64,000 nucleotides of DNA, taken from the NCBI GenBank assembly GCA_019637335.1, contig JAHBVV010000012.1:62001-126000 (forward strand). The letters are read 5' to 3'. Made by a program: the position numbers and the translations under genes. Position 1 is the stretch's first letter. The number at the start of each line of letters is the position of its first letter. The notes under the pieces were generated by a model that saw only the letters and a program-made list of their open reading frames with translations, was not told the DNA's origin and did no database searches. This document shows, piece after piece, positions 16,213-25,326 of the stretch. This DNA comes from Candidatus Hydrogenedentota bacterium (GTDB lineage: Bacteria; Hydrogenedentota; Hydrogenedentia; Hydrogenedentales; JAEUWI01).

Positions 16213-17553
16213 TCAGCGGAAGCCGCGCCGGCCGCTTCGGCCACCCCGGCCGCCGCCGCCCACGATCCGCTTCATCATCTTCTTCATTTTCTCGAAGTCC
16301 TTCAGCAGCCGGTTCACTTCCTGGATCGAAGTGCCGCTGCCCAGCGCGATCCGGCGCCGCCGGCTCCCGTTGATGACCTTCGGGCGCTGGCGCTCCTTCG
16401 GCGTCATCGAAAGGATGATCGCCTCAATATACTTCATCTCCTCCTCCGCGCCCTCCATCGCGCCCGGGTCCGATCCCATCACCTTGCTCATGCCGGGGAT
16501 CTTCTGCATGATATCGCCGATGGATCCCATCTTACGCACCTGCCGCATCTGCGCCAGGTAATCTTCGAGGTCCATCGTGCCTTTTTTGATTTTCTTCTGG
16601 AACTTGACCGCTTCTTCCTTGTCCACCACCTCCTGCGCCTTCTCCACCAGCGACACCACGTCCCCCATCCCGAGGATCTGGTCCGCCATGCGCCGCGGAT
16701 GAAACGTATCCAGCGCGTCGAGCTTTTCGCCCGTGCCCACGAACTTGATCGGGCAGCCGGTCACTTCGATCAGGCTGATCGCCGCGCCGCCGCGCGCGTC
16801 GCCGTCCATCTGGGTCAGGATAACGCCGGTCAGCGGAAGCGCGTCGTTAAACTGCTTCGCCGAATTAACCGCGTCCTGGCCCGTCATCGCGTTCGCAACA
16901 AACAGGATCTCGTGGGGCGATACCTGCGCGTGGATCCGCCGCACCTCCTCCATCATCTCGTTGTCCACGTGCAGGCGGCCCGCCGTGTCCAGAATGATGA
17001 TGTCGCAGCCGCGCATCTGCGCCTCGCCGCGCGCCATCACGCACGTGTCCACCGGGTTCGCGTGCTCGCCCAGGCTGAAGAATTCCGCGCCGGACTGCTC
17101 CGCCACCACCTCCAGCTGCCGGATGGCCGCCGGGCGGTATACGTCCGCGCCCACCAGCAGCGGCTTGCGCCCGCGCTTTTTCAGCTGGAGCGCCAGCTTG
17201 CCCGCCGTCGTCGTCTTGCCCTGGCCCTGAAGGCCCACCAGCATGATGATCGTCGGCGGCTTGTCGGCCAGCGTCAGGGGCACGCCCTTCTCGCCCATGA
17301 TCTTGACCAGCTCGTCGTGGACAATCTTGACGATCTGCTGCCCGGGAGAAATGCTGTCGAGCACTTTCTCGCCAATGGCCGCTTCCTGCACATCCTCGAT
17401 AAACTTCTTGACGACCTTGTAATTGACGTCGGCCTCAAGCAGCGCCAGGCGGATCTCTTGCAACGCTTCCTTCATATTCGCTTCGGTCAGGCGGCCCTGC
17501 CCGCGAATATTCTTGAAAGCGGTCTCTAATCTCTTCGAAAGACTCTCAAACAT
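16213..17553 (-). CDS. ffh: Signal recognition particle protein Ffh (SRP54)
   Basis: A 446-residue Ffh, the GTPase of SRP that recognises signal peptides of nascent membrane proteins together with 4.5S RNA. N and G domains occupy residues 1-295: GLQGQGKTTTAGKLA (P-loop, about 107-121), DTAGR and TGEKLDALDTF (G4/G5 region). The methionine-rich M domain follows (RQMRKMGSIGDIMQKIPGMSKV and KMMKRIVGGG). The C-terminus ends in a Gly/Arg-rich tail. It heads the operon that continues with rpsP. Confidence 0.97.
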   Translation of the reverse strand: MFESLSKRLETAFKNIRGQGRLTEANMKEALQEIRLALLEADVNYKVVKKFIEDVQEAAIGEKVLDSISPGQQIVKIVHDELVKIMGEKGVPLTLADKPPTIIMLVGLQGQGKTTTAGKLALQLKKRGRKPLLVGADVYRPAAIRQLEVVAEQSGAEFFSLGEHANPVDTCVMARGEAQMRGCDIIILDTAGRLHVDNEMMEEVRRIHAQVSPHEILFVANAMTGQDAVNSAKQFNDALPLTGVILTQMDGDARGGAAISLIEVTGCPIKFVGTGEKLDALDTFHPRRMADQILGMGDVVSLVEKAQEVVDKEEAVKFQKKIKKGTMDLEDYLAQMRQVRKMGSIGDIMQKIPGMSKVMGSDPGAMEGAEEEMKYIEAIILSMTPKERQRPKVINGSRRRRIALGSGTSIQEVNRLLKDFEKMKKMMKRIVGGGGRGGRSGRRGFR

Positions 17554-17584
17554 AGCGCCAAGTCAAACCAGGTTACTGCCCGCG

Positions 17585-18175
17585 TTACCCAAGCACCGCC
17601 GGACGCCCGCCGTTCGGGCCGAAGCCGCCCCGGCCATGGCCCAGGTACTGGATCAGCCGATTAATCTGCTCGCCGTCGATTCCCGCGTCGTGACGATCGC
17701 CCATCTTCATGCCGCACGACGCCTCAAAACAGCGCCGGCGCCGCAAGTCGACCGCGCCCGTGAGGCGGCGCTCCGAGGCCACGCCCAGAAGCCGCCGCAA
17801 CCGGTCAAGCGAGGCACGATTCGGCCCCGCGATCCGGTTGTCCAGCTCCTTCATATCCCAGCGCGAACCCGCCGCGCGGGAGCCGGTGGGAATCCCGTCA
17901 AAATCGCTCGCGCGCCCATCCAGTCCGGGAATGTCGCGCAGCAGTTCGCGCAGCGCGCGCCCAAGACACGCGCCCGGCATCGCGGGATCCGCGGCAAAAT
18001 GATCGATCGCGCCATCGAGAAATGCCCGGGCCGCTCTATCATCCACTTCCGCGTCCTCCAGGCAGCGCGCCAGGCCCGCCAGACAGCGCCCGAAGGCGGC
18101 GCGCGAAACCTCGTCCGCGCCGCTGATGGCGGCTATCGTCTGGTCGACGTTCTTATAAAAGGCCTGACTAAACAT
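17585..18175 (-). CDS. Hypothetical protein upstream of ffh
   Basis: A 196-residue protein that I do not recognise. ATG 18175 is preferred to an in-frame TTG at 18187. The first 100 residues look helical and rich in Ala, Arg and Asp (AFGRCLAGLARCLEDAEVDD), the middle has WDMKELDNRIAGPNRASLDRLRRLLGV, and the C-terminus is Gly/Arg-rich. Five scattered cysteines, no signal peptide and no membrane helix are seen. It ends 31 bases before ffh on the same strand and may belong to the same transcript. Its base composition is like that of its neighbours. Confidence that it is coding is moderate. Confidence 0.5.
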   Translation of the reverse strand: MFSQAFYKNVDQTIAAISGADEVSRAAFGRCLAGLARCLEDAEVDDRAARAFLDGAIDHFAADPAMPGACLGRALRELLRDIPGLDGRASDFDGIPTGSRAAGSRWDMKELDNRIAGPNRASLDRLRRLLGVASERRLTGAVDLRRRRCFEASCGMKMGDRHDAGIDGEQINRLIQYLGHGRGGFGPNGGRPAVLG

Positions 18176-18380
18176 TTTATTACACAATTCTTCCGCGCTG
18201 GAAAGCCGTGGGGACGTTTGTACCTGGACAGATCACACCCGTGACAGGTCGGGAAGTATACCACGCGTCCAAACCCCGGTTCAACAATGGGTTGCGCAGG
18301 TTTTGGCGCGCGCGCGCCGCCCCGCCGCCCACCGCAACGCGCGCCGCCGGCCCGAGGCTAAGTCCATGCCGCAAAAACAG

Positions 18381-18409
18381 TTGCACCCACGCCCGAAAAC
18401 GGGTAGCAT
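18381..18409 (+). promoter_or_regulatory. Promoter of the ECF sigma operon
   Basis: TTGCAC at 18381-18386 and TAGCAT at 18404-18409 with a 17-base spacer form a sigma70-like promoter. It lies about 37 bases upstream of the GTG/ATG cluster at 18446-18457. Confidence 0.5.
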
Positions 18410-18445
18410 GAAGCCGCGAATAAACGGCGCGGCCGGGGGTATTCA

Positions 18446-19036
18446 GTGCACATGATGGAGCAATCGATACATAACGAGCAGGAGCTGCTGGCAGCCGCCG
18501 TCCACGGAGACCGCAAGGCCTTCGGGCAGCTGGTGCGCCTGTACCAGCGCCGGGCCTACGCCGCCGCCTACAGCCTTGTGGGCAACCGGGACGACGCGCT
18601 TGAGTTGTCGCAGGACGCCTTCGTGAAGGCCTTCAAGGCCATGAAGCGCTTCGACCTGTCGATGCCCTTTTACCCGTGGTTGCACCGGATTATACGCAAC
18701 ACGAGCCTGAATTACCTCAAGAAAAAGAAGCGCCGGGGCGAATCCTCGCTCGACCACATGATGGAAAGCGGCTTCGACGCCCACGATCCCGGCCATTCTC
18801 CGGCCGACTCGGCGACGCGCGGGGAGCTCCTCGACCGTATCAAGGACGCCATGGAAGAATTGAGCCCCGAGCAGCAGGAGATTCTCCGCCTGCGCCATTT
18901 CATGGAGCTGTCCTACGGAGAGATCGCCACGGCCCTGAACATCCCCCAGGGTACCGTGATGTCGCGCCTGCACGGCGCGCGCAAGAAACTTCGGGCTGTC
19001 ATGGAAGCCCGCAATCAGGAGGCCACCGCGGTTTGA
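18446..19036 (+). CDS. ECF-type RNA polymerase sigma factor
   Basis: A 196-residue sigma-70 family protein of the ECF class. Region 2 (about residues 15-85) has QLVRLYQRRAYAAAYSLVGNRDDALELSQDAFVKAF and YPWLHRIIRN; region 4 (about 135-185) has LSPEQQEILRLRHFMELSYGEIA and the helix-turn-helix IPQGTVMSRLHGARKKLR. Region 3 is absent, as usual for ECF factors. Start codons GTG 18446, ATG 18452 and ATG 18455 are all possible. The anti-sigma gene follows 64 bases downstream, so activity is probably controlled by that membrane protein. Confidence 0.93.
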   Translation: MHMMEQSIHNEQELLAAAVHGDRKAFGQLVRLYQRRAYAAAYSLVGNRDDALELSQDAFVKAFKAMKRFDLSMPFYPWLHRIIRNTSLNYLKKKKRRGESSLDHMMESGFDAHDPGHSPADSATRGELLDRIKDAMEELSPEQQEILRLRHFMELSYGEIATALNIPQGTVMSRLHGARKKLRAVMEARNQEATAV

Positions 19037-19100
19037 CTATGTCGCAATTTTCCCCAACCGGCCCCGCCGGGCCACGCCGCACGCCGGGAGACCCGTTGCC

Positions 19101-19547
19101 ATGAAGCGGTGTGAAGAAGAATACAAAGTCCTGATTTCGGGTTACCTCGACGGTGAACTGGCCCCCGAGGAAAAGCGCGACCTCGAAGACCACCTGGCCG
19201 GCTGCCCGGCCTGCCAGCGGGAACTCGACGCCATGCGCCGGCTTTTCTGGGGCACCTCCGCCGCCTTTGAGGGGGGCGACATCTCCGAGGAAACCTGGGA
19301 TCGGTACCTGGAGAATGTGTACAACCGCCTGGAGCGCAGAACCGGCTGGGCCCTGTTCATTTTCGGGGTGTGCTGCCTCGCCCTCTACGGGTTCTACGCA
19401 TTCATCATGGAGCCCTGGACCTCGGCCGCGGTCAAGGTCCTCCTCGCCATCCCGATGGCGGGGCTCGCCGTGCTTTTCGTTTCCGTGCTTCGCCAGCGGC
19501 TCGAAAGCATCAAGACCGATCGCTACACGAGGGAGATTCACCGTTGA
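19101..19547 (+). CDS. Zinc-finger anti-sigma factor with two transmembrane helices
   Basis: A 148-residue protein. The N-terminus is an anti-sigma zinc-finger (ZAS/zf-HC2) module: C4 in KRCEEEY, SGYLDGEL, then HLAGCPACQREL, giving the H-x3-C-x2-C site. Two hydrophobic helices follow (ALFIFGVCCLALYGFYAF and KVLLAIPMAGLAVLFVSV), then a short basic tail. It is expected to hold the upstream ECF sigma factor at the membrane until a signal releases it. Its stop codon overlaps the TTG start of the next gene (TTGA at 19544-19547). Confidence 0.88.
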   Translation: MKRCEEEYKVLISGYLDGELAPEEKRDLEDHLAGCPACQRELDAMRRLFWGTSAAFEGGDISEETWDRYLENVYNRLERRTGWALFIFGVCCLALYGFYAFIMEPWTSAAVKVLLAIPMAGLAVLFVSVLRQRLESIKTDRYTREIHR

Positions 19548-19858
19548 TCGTCGCGACCACACCCAATGTGCCCGGCCACACGGTCGTGGAAACCTTCGGC
19601 CTCGTGCGCGGAAGCACCGTCCGGGGAAAGCACCTGGGCAAGGACCTGATCGCCTTTTTTCGCAATCTGGTCGGCGGCGAGATCCCCGAATACTCCAAGA
19701 TGCTCGCCGAGTCGCGCGAACAGGCCCTCGACCGCATGATGGAGGACGCCGCAAAGCTGGGCGCGAACGCCGTCATCTCGGTCCGCTACAGCACGTCCAA
19801 CATCACCAAGGGTGCGGCGGAAATACTCATCTACGGAACCGCCGTCCGCATCGAATAG
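19544..19858 (+). CDS. YbjQ/UPF0145-family protein
   Basis: A 104-residue protein. The TTG at 19544 is chosen because GAGGGAG stands about eight bases upstream and because homology begins immediately (IVATTPNVPGHTVVETFGLVRG). The rest fits YbjQ/UPF0145: SKMLAESREQALDRMMEDAAKLGANAVISVRYSTS broken by the conserved Ala-Gly-Ala-Asn turn, and YGTAVRIE at the end. The family forms pentamers of unknown role, often called putative heavy-metal-binding. Overlap with the anti-sigma gene implies a functional link to the sigma operon. Confidence 0.88.
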   Translation: MIVATTPNVPGHTVVETFGLVRGSTVRGKHLGKDLIAFFRNLVGGEIPEYSKMLAESREQALDRMMEDAAKLGANAVISVRYSTSNITKGAAEILIYGTAVRIE

Positions 19859-19871
19859 GCTTAAAGCCCGG

Positions 19872-22337
19872 TCACGGCAGGTTCTCGGCCTGGCCCCGCT
19901 CAAGGATGATGATCCGTTCCCCGTCCGTCACCGTAACCGTGTTGTGGGACGGATTGAATTCGCTGATCTTCCAGTCGCCCGCCAGCGTATCCCCGAGGCC
20001 GAACTGCGCGCGCCGCTCGCTGCCGTCCGGCAATGTCACGATCATGGAAAACTGCGGCGCGCTGTCCGGCGCATCCATCACGCCGCGCAATTCCACCGTC
20101 GCCGTCACGCTGGCCTGAGCGGCGCCGGACCCGGTCGCCGATCCGGGGCGATTGAAAAACGACTCCAGATCGATCTGGAAGGCTTCGAGTTCGAGGGACC
20201 GCTCGTGCGCGACCGCCCCCGGCCAGGAACCCTCGAGCCGCACGCGATACGACCCCGGAGCGAGCGCGTAGTGAAGGGTCGCCACCGCGCCCGCCGGCAC
20301 CTGGAGCCCCGCGCCTAGCACCGCCGGAACCGTGGCGCCGTCGACAATCGCCGACGCGGGCGCGTCGGCCGATTCCCAGGCGTCACCGGCCAGCCGCCGC
20401 TCGACCGTAAGGCGCGCAAGAGCCGGCACGCGGCCCCCGTCGCCCCAGATCCAGTACGGCCGCCGCCCGGCGTTCATCACACGAATCACGGCGTCGTAGG
20501 TTCCGGTGTCCGGGTTCGCCTCCGCCGTAAACGTCGAAATCACGGGGTCCGGGCGCACAAGTCCGCCGTAGTCCGCCAGAATCGCCCCGCCGCCCAGCGC
20601 GCCCGCGGCCGCCACAACAAGCCCAATCCAGCGGAATCCCGGCAGCGGCAGCGTCGATGCGATGACGGACGCGCCGGCAAGCGCCCATCCACAAATCAGC
20701 AACAGGCCGCCCGGCGTCGACCACCAGGGACCGCCGGCGCGCAGCGCGACCGAGGCGGCGGATGTGCCGTTAAGTTCGCCCTGCATGTAGGCGGCGCCCG
20801 CCACAGTCAGCCCCAGCCAAAGCGCGCACAACAACACCGCCCGCGCCGCGCGATTTCCCACCGTCGCGCAGAGCCCGATGGTGGAGGCGCCGGCAAACAG
20901 CGCCAGCGTGAATGCCGGAAACATCGCGGCGTTCCCGCCAGAAAGATTCCGGACAATCGGCACGAATATCACCGTGAGCAACAGCGCGCTTCCCGCCCAG
21001 GCCAGCCAGGAATCCAGCCCGATGCCCCGAAGGTCGCCCGGTCTCCCCAGCCGCTCCAGAAAGGTCCCGCGCGGGTTCGGCACATCGGATACCGTATTGG
21101 CGTTCAGCGCACGCGTCGCCAGGTTCCGCGCGCGCTTGATATCGACTTGCGCCCGAAACACGGCCGCTTCGATCTCTTCGTAGGCATTTCGCGCTATCGC
21201 CAGCGTCTCCACCTCCCGCCGCTTCACCTCCTGGTAGGCCTTCAGCGCCTCCGAATCCGCTTCGCAGTCCCGCACCACCTGCTGCAGGCGGCTGCGGTAG
21301 TACGCAACCTCAGCCCGCGCCCGCTCGCGCGCCGCGTCGGCCTCCGCGCGCTGCCGCCGCATCTCCGCCGCGCCCAGCGCCCCGTCCAGGTGTTGGCGGT
21401 GCAGTTCGTTCAGCCGCCGGTCCGCCTTCTCGCGATTGCGGAGCGACTGATCGAGCCGGAGGATGGCATGTTCAATAGGCAGGCCCTCGACCGCGCTGTC
21501 CACGGGAAAGGGCGCCCCGAGTTGCTCCAGGGGAACGTCGGACAGGGCCACGTCAAGCGCGCCGCCGGCCACATGGGGATCTTCCGCCGCCAGCCAGCCC
21601 CGCAGGTTGTGCGCGCGGATCGCCAGCGCCTCCTGGCGTTGCCGGAGCGGCAAAACGCGCTTGCTGTACTCGACAAACGGGATTTCCCCGGTGCGCAGCC
21701 CCACCAGCGCCACGGATAGCGCGTCCCGCACGTCGCGTTCCTGCGATGATACCGCGGAAAGCTCATCGTGGATCTGCTTTTCCAGGGCCTGGCGCGCCTT
21801 ACGGGCAAGCCCCCGGTAGCTCATCAGCGTCGCCTTGTCGTGATCGGCCTTCCGGCCCTCGCGTAGCGCCTGGAGTTGCTCGTCCACCGCGTGTTCATAG
21901 CTGCACAGAAAGCGCAGCGGCTCGTAGACGGCGAAGGCCACGGCGGGAAGCGCCGCCTCCGCTTCGGGAGATTCCCCCTCCGCCTCAACTTCGATCTCGA
22001 CCTCCGGACCGGGCTCCACCACGTCGAACACGGGGACGTCCTCCCCGGCCGCGGGAGCGGCCAAAACCGCCTCGTCCGCAGCGGCGCCCTCCGGCGATTC
22101 CGAAGCGCGAGAAGGCACGGCGGCCTCTCCGGACCGCTTCGGGCCGCGGAGATACTCCGGGTGATCCTTAAGATAAATCGGGGCCCCATCCGCCGGCGCC
22201 TCGGACGCGTCCGGAATGCGGATCTTCTGGCGGCACGACACGCACTTGCCCGGCTTCCCGAACATACTGCGCGTCACCTTCATCTTCTGCCCGCAAAGAC
22301 AGTAAATCCGGAATTCCCGGGGAGTGTCGTCCGACAT
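19872..22337 (-). CDS. Zinc-ribbon / coiled-coil / multi-pass membrane protein
   Basis: An 821-residue protein. ATG 22337 follows AAGGA by about nine bases. Residues about 10-45 form a zinc ribbon (CLCGQKMKV, KCVSCRQKIRIP; pattern C-x-C...C-x-x-C) like the N-terminal modules of many planctomycete proteins. An acidic linker (about 60-135) is followed by a long coiled coil (about 140-440) rich in Arg, Glu and Ala. Several transmembrane helices span about 470-630, and the C-terminal 190 residues are a beta-rich extracytoplasmic part. It converges on the sigma operon (13 bases between stops). The function is unknown. Confidence 0.75.
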   Translation of the reverse strand: MSDDTPREFRIYCLCGQKMKVTRSMFGKPGKCVSCRQKIRIPDASEAPADGAPIYLKDHPEYLRGPKRSGEAAVPSRASESPEGAAADEAVLAAPAAGEDVPVFDVVEPGPEVEIEVEAEGESPEAEAALPAVAFAVYEPLRFLCSYEHAVDEQLQALREGRKADHDKATLMSYRGLARKARQALEKQIHDELSAVSSQERDVRDALSVALVGLRTGEIPFVEYSKRVLPLRQRQEALAIRAHNLRGWLAAEDPHVAGGALDVALSDVPLEQLGAPFPVDSAVEGLPIEHAILRLDQSLRNREKADRRLNELHRQHLDGALGAAEMRRQRAEADAARERARAEVAYYRSRLQQVVRDCEADSEALKAYQEVKRREVETLAIARNAYEEIEAAVFRAQVDIKRARNLATRALNANTVSDVPNPRGTFLERLGRPGDLRGIGLDSWLAWAGSALLLTVIFVPIVRNLSGGNAAMFPAFTLALFAGASTIGLCATVGNRAARAVLLCALWLGLTVAGAAYMQGELNGTSAASVALRAGGPWWSTPGGLLLICGWALAGASVIASTLPLPGFRWIGLVVAAAGALGGGAILADYGGLVRPDPVISTFTAEANPDTGTYDAVIRVMNAGRRPYWIWGDGGRVPALARLTVERRLAGDAWESADAPASAIVDGATVPAVLGAGLQVPAGAVATLHYALAPGSYRVRLEGSWPGAVAHERSLELEAFQIDLESFFNRPGSATGSGAAQASVTATVELRGVMDAPDSAPQFSMIVTLPDGSERRAQFGLGDTLAGDWKISEFNPSHNTVTVTDGERIIILERGQAENLP

Positions 22338-22439
22338 GCGTCTCATCCTTCGCTGATGCGCATACACTAGCCGGTATCCCAATTAATTTCAAGTAGTTGA
22401 GACACCCCGATCCACCCCGGTTCAGGCGCCGCGGCGAAT

Positions 22440-22502
22440 CCACTCGGTCCACTCGGTCCACTCGGTCCACTCGGTCCACTCGGTCCACTCGGTCCACTCG
22501 GT
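22440..22502. repeat. 9-bp tandem repeat, seven copies
   Basis: Seven perfect copies of CCACTCGGT run head to tail. They lie in the 352-base gap between the zinc-ribbon gene and glyA, where no gene is seen. Confidence 0.95.
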
Positions 22503-22510
22503 CCACGCTG

Positions 22511-22587
22511 TCAACTGTCAACTGTCAACTGTCAACTGTCAACTGTCAACTGTCAACTGTCAACTGTCAACTGTCAACTGTCAACTG
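22511..22587. repeat. 7-bp tandem repeat, eleven copies
   Basis: Eleven perfect copies of TCAACTG follow the 9-bp array after eight bases. Copy number of such arrays is expected to vary by slippage. The end lies about 100 bases upstream of the glyA start. Confidence 0.95.
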
Positions 22588-22689
22588 ACCCCCGTATCCC
22601 GCGCGCCAAACACCGGGACTTTAAATAAACCGGTCCAACGCGGTACCATACCGCCTCCGAATCCCCCCAAATCAGAAGGAATGCCCCCC

Positions 22690-24204
22690 GTGTCCAACGC
22701 CCTGCAGGCCTATCTCGCCAAGACCGCACCCGAAGCCATCGACAGCGGGTTCCTCGCCTACATCGCCAGCCTGACCGAAACCGCGCGCGTCGCGCCGGAG
22801 ATCGCCCGGGCCATCGTCCAGGAACTCGCCGACCAGCGCGCTTACCTCAAACTCATCGCCAGCGAAAACTACTGCTCCCTGAGCACGCAACTGGCCATGG
22901 GCAACCTGCTGACCGACAAGTACGCCGAGGGCTTCGCGGGCCAGCGCTTTTACGAGGGCTGCGACAACGTGGACGACGTGGAGGCTTATGCCTGCGAGCA
23001 GGCCTGTAAGCTCTTCGGGGCCGAGCACGCCTACGTCCAGCCGCACTCCGGCGCGGACGCCAACATGATCGCGTTCTGGGCCATCCTCACCGCCCGGGTG
23101 GAAGTCCCCGCGCTGGAATCCGCCTCCTCCAAGGACCCCTCCAAGCTCTCCCAGGAAGAGTGGGAAACCATCCGCAAGGCGCTGGGTAATCAACGGCTCC
23201 TGGGCATGGATTACTACTCCGGCGGCCACCTCACGCACGGCTACCGCCGCAACCTGTCCGCCAAGATGTTTGACGCCTACAGCTACGCCGTGGACGAGAA
23301 GACGGGCCTGCTGGATTACGACGCCATCGAGGCGCAGGCCAAAGAAATCCAGCCGCTCATCCTCCTCGCGGGCTACAGCGCCTACCCCCGGCTCATCGAT
23401 TTCAAGCGCATGCGCGCCATTGCCGACAGCGTCGGCGCCGTGTTCATGGTGGACATGGCCCACTTCGCCGGTCTAGTGGCGGGCGGCGTCTTCCAGGGCG
23501 ACTACAACCCCGTCGCGCACGCGCACATCGTCACCTCCACCACCCACAAGACCCTCCGCGGACCGCGCGGCGGCATCGTGCTGTGCAAGAAGGAATTCGC
23601 CGAATACGTGGACAAAGGCTGCCCGCTCGTCATCGGCGGCCCCCTCCCCCACGTGATGGCGTCGAAGGCCGTCGCCTTCACCGAGGCCAACAAGCCCGCG
23701 TTCAAGGACTACGCCGCGAAAATCGCGTCGAACGCCAAGGCGCTCGCCCAGGCCCTCACCGACGAGGGCCTCACCCTCGCCACCGGCGGCACCGACAACC
23801 ACCTCATGCTCATCGACGTCCGCACGAGCTGCGGCCTCACCGGGCGCCAGGCGGCCGGCGCCCTCCGCGAATGCGGCATCACCCTCAACTACAACTCCCT
23901 CCCCAACGACCCCAACGGCCCCCTCATCACCAGCGGCCTGCGCATCGGCGCCCCCGCCATCACCACCCTCGGCATGGGCCCGGAAGAAATGAAGCAGATC
24001 GCAAAGATCATCAAGCTCGTGGTAAGCAACACCCAGGCGGGCATCCTCACCAGCGGCCCCAACGCCGGCCAGCCCAGCAAACGCCTCCACACCCTCGACG
24101 AAAAGGTCCGCGACGAAGCCCGCGCCATGGTGAAAGAGCTCCTCGATCACTTCCCGGTGTATCCGCAGTTGGACCTGGCCTTTTTGCAGGAGCATTTTGG
24201 ATAG
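22690..24204 (+). CDS. glyA: Serine hydroxymethyltransferase (long form)
   Basis: A 504-residue PLP enzyme that interconverts serine and glycine and charges tetrahydrofolate with one-carbon units. GTG 22690 is chosen because AGAAGGA ends nine bases before it; the ATG at 22681 touches the same ribosome binding site. Motifs: [49 protein letters not shown] and the PLP lysine in [14 protein letters not shown]. An insertion after residue 135 (about 50 residues: [19 protein letters not shown]) lengthens it to the type found in Chlamydiae and planctomycetes rather than the usual 415-420 residues. Confidence 0.95.
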   Translation: MSNALQAYLAKTAPEAIDSGFLAYIASLTETARVAPEIARAIVQELADQRAYLKLIASENYCSLSTQLAMGNLLTDKYAEGFAGQRFYEGCDNVDDVEAYACEQACKLFGAEHAYVQPHSGADANMIAFWAILTARVEVPALESASSKDPSKLSQEEWETIRKALGNQRLLGMDYYSGGHLTHGYRRNLSAKMFDAYSYAVDEKTGLLDYDAIEAQAKEIQPLILLAGYSAYPRLIDFKRMRAIADSVGAVFMVDMAHFAGLVAGGVFQGDYNPVAHAHIVTSTTHKTLRGPRGGIVLCKKEFAEYVDKGCPLVIGGPLPHVMASKAVAFTEANKPAFKDYAAKIASNAKALAQALTDEGLTLATGGTDNHLMLIDVRTSCGLTGRQAAGALRECGITLNYNSLPNDPNGPLITSGLRIGAPAITTLGMGPEEMKQIAKIIKLVVSNTQAGILTSGPNAGQPSKRLHTLDEKVRDEARAMVKELLDHFPVYPQLDLAFLQEHFG

Positions 24205-24861
24205 GAGGATAGGCATCCTGCCTGTCACAACGCTCACGCCAGCCTACGAGAGGCTGTTGGTATGCGCGCGGGTCCCGCTTCAGTAAGACTGGGAATTGGC
24301 TTCCCCCGCCGTCCAACTTGGTCGTCGAGCTATTCCATGCTACGGCGTGCTTGACCACAGACCCGAATGTCCGAGGACCGCGAGGCGCTGAATCCAAAGC
24401 ATCGCGAACGAAAACATATGCTTGAAACGTACGGGCAAGCGTAGCATTTTCAGTTTGTCCCCCGACCTCCAGCGCCGCTTCGCGACCATTATGTATTCGG
24501 TGGAGGTGAAGAAAGCGTGTCTGCGTGCGCAGCAAGTCTAGTGCGGCGCCTTGAGTTGAGTCATACCCTGTCCTCCAGACTCGCCTGCCGTGCGAGCTAC
24601 AAAGATCGCAACACAAGCCAACCCAAGACATATACCACGTCTTTCGTTTTGTCGTGTTGTGTTTTTGTTTTTTATGTGTTGAGGAATTCGCTTGATTGTG
24701 TATCTGTGCTTTTTCCCACTAACTGAGCAAAATGTGATACGTTGCTCTCTTAGCCTTCGTGAACTATCGAGACGCAAGAGGTACTTCTACGGGCGCAATT
24801 GGCGGAAGTGGACGAGTTGTTCGCGCCGTTGCAGACCCGAGCATTTATTGGGAAGTTGTGA
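24205..24861. other. AT-enriched intergenic region with a palindromic remnant, no gene found
   Basis: This 657-base stretch has no supported gene. It opens with a palindromic element, AGGCATCCTGCCT (around 24211-24223), directly after the glyA stop; related cores occur at 46.7 and 52.97 kb. The part from about 24600 to 24770 is clearly richer in A and T than the rest of the window (runs of T and G near 24650-24690). Short frames on both strands lack family resemblance and ribosome binding sites. A mobile-element scar is possible but no inverted ends or transposase motif were recognised. Confidence 0.5.
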
Positions 24862-25326
24862 ATGGTACGTTTCCCCTACAGCGGCGAGCAGATCCGGGCC
24901 ATGGTGGCGACCGAAAAGCATCCCCGTGACTGGGAGACTTTAGCGTTCAAGAAAAGTGGCGAGAGATCACGCCGTTGCGAATCGCTCTTGGTTCGGGCGG
25001 ATGGGAAATACGACCGAATCCGTTTAATCGTCTGCGCCGGGCGGGTGGACGATCCTCACTCCTTCAAGGCTTCCCTTCTGCTGGAGGACACGCGCGTCCG
25101 GGGCATCGATTATCATGCAGTGGCACGCAGACGCTACTATAAAGAAGTCATCCCGAAGGGCTGGCATGAGGATATCGAAGATCCTAATCGCAGTCCTGGC
25201 GAGAAGGGCCATCATGATCCTGTGGCGCTGCCAGATTTCGAACCGCTGGATCTGTTGGACTTTCTGCGAAAAGTCTGCAAACACTGGAATATAGAATTGC
25301 CCCTCGAATCGGAGATGCTGATATGA
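24862..25326 (+). CDS. DUF6978-like protein, first gene of a two-gene module
   Basis: A 154-residue protein of unknown function. The sequence SGEQIRAMVATEKHPRDWE near the N-terminus is followed by SLLVRADGKYDRIRLIVCAGRVDDPHSFKASLLLEDTR (in parts) and YHAVARRRYYKEVIPKGWHEDIEDPN, and ends with LDLLDFLRKVCKHWNIELP. This order resembles the DUF6978 family, remembered as a frequent neighbour of DUF1828 genes. It overlaps the next gene by four bases (ATGA at 25323-25326). It follows the AT-rich gap, and its composition is less GC-rich than that of glyA. No signal peptide or membrane helix is seen. The family assignment needs a profile search. Confidence 0.6.
   Translation: MVRFPYSGEQIRAMVATEKHPRDWETLAFKKSGERSRRCESLLVRADGKYDRIRLIVCAGRVDDPHSFKASLLLEDTRVRGIDYHAVARRRYYKEVIPKGWHEDIEDPNRSPGEKGHHDPVALPDFEPLDLLDFLRKVCKHWNIELPLESEMLI

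Noticed and set aside
22440-22587. CRISPR or integron-like array
   Set aside because: Units of 9 and 7 bases without spacers are simple microsatellites.
24242-24860. Decayed transposase in the AT-rich gap
   Set aside because: No DDE, HUH or serine-recombinase motif or terminal inverted repeat was recognised in either strand.
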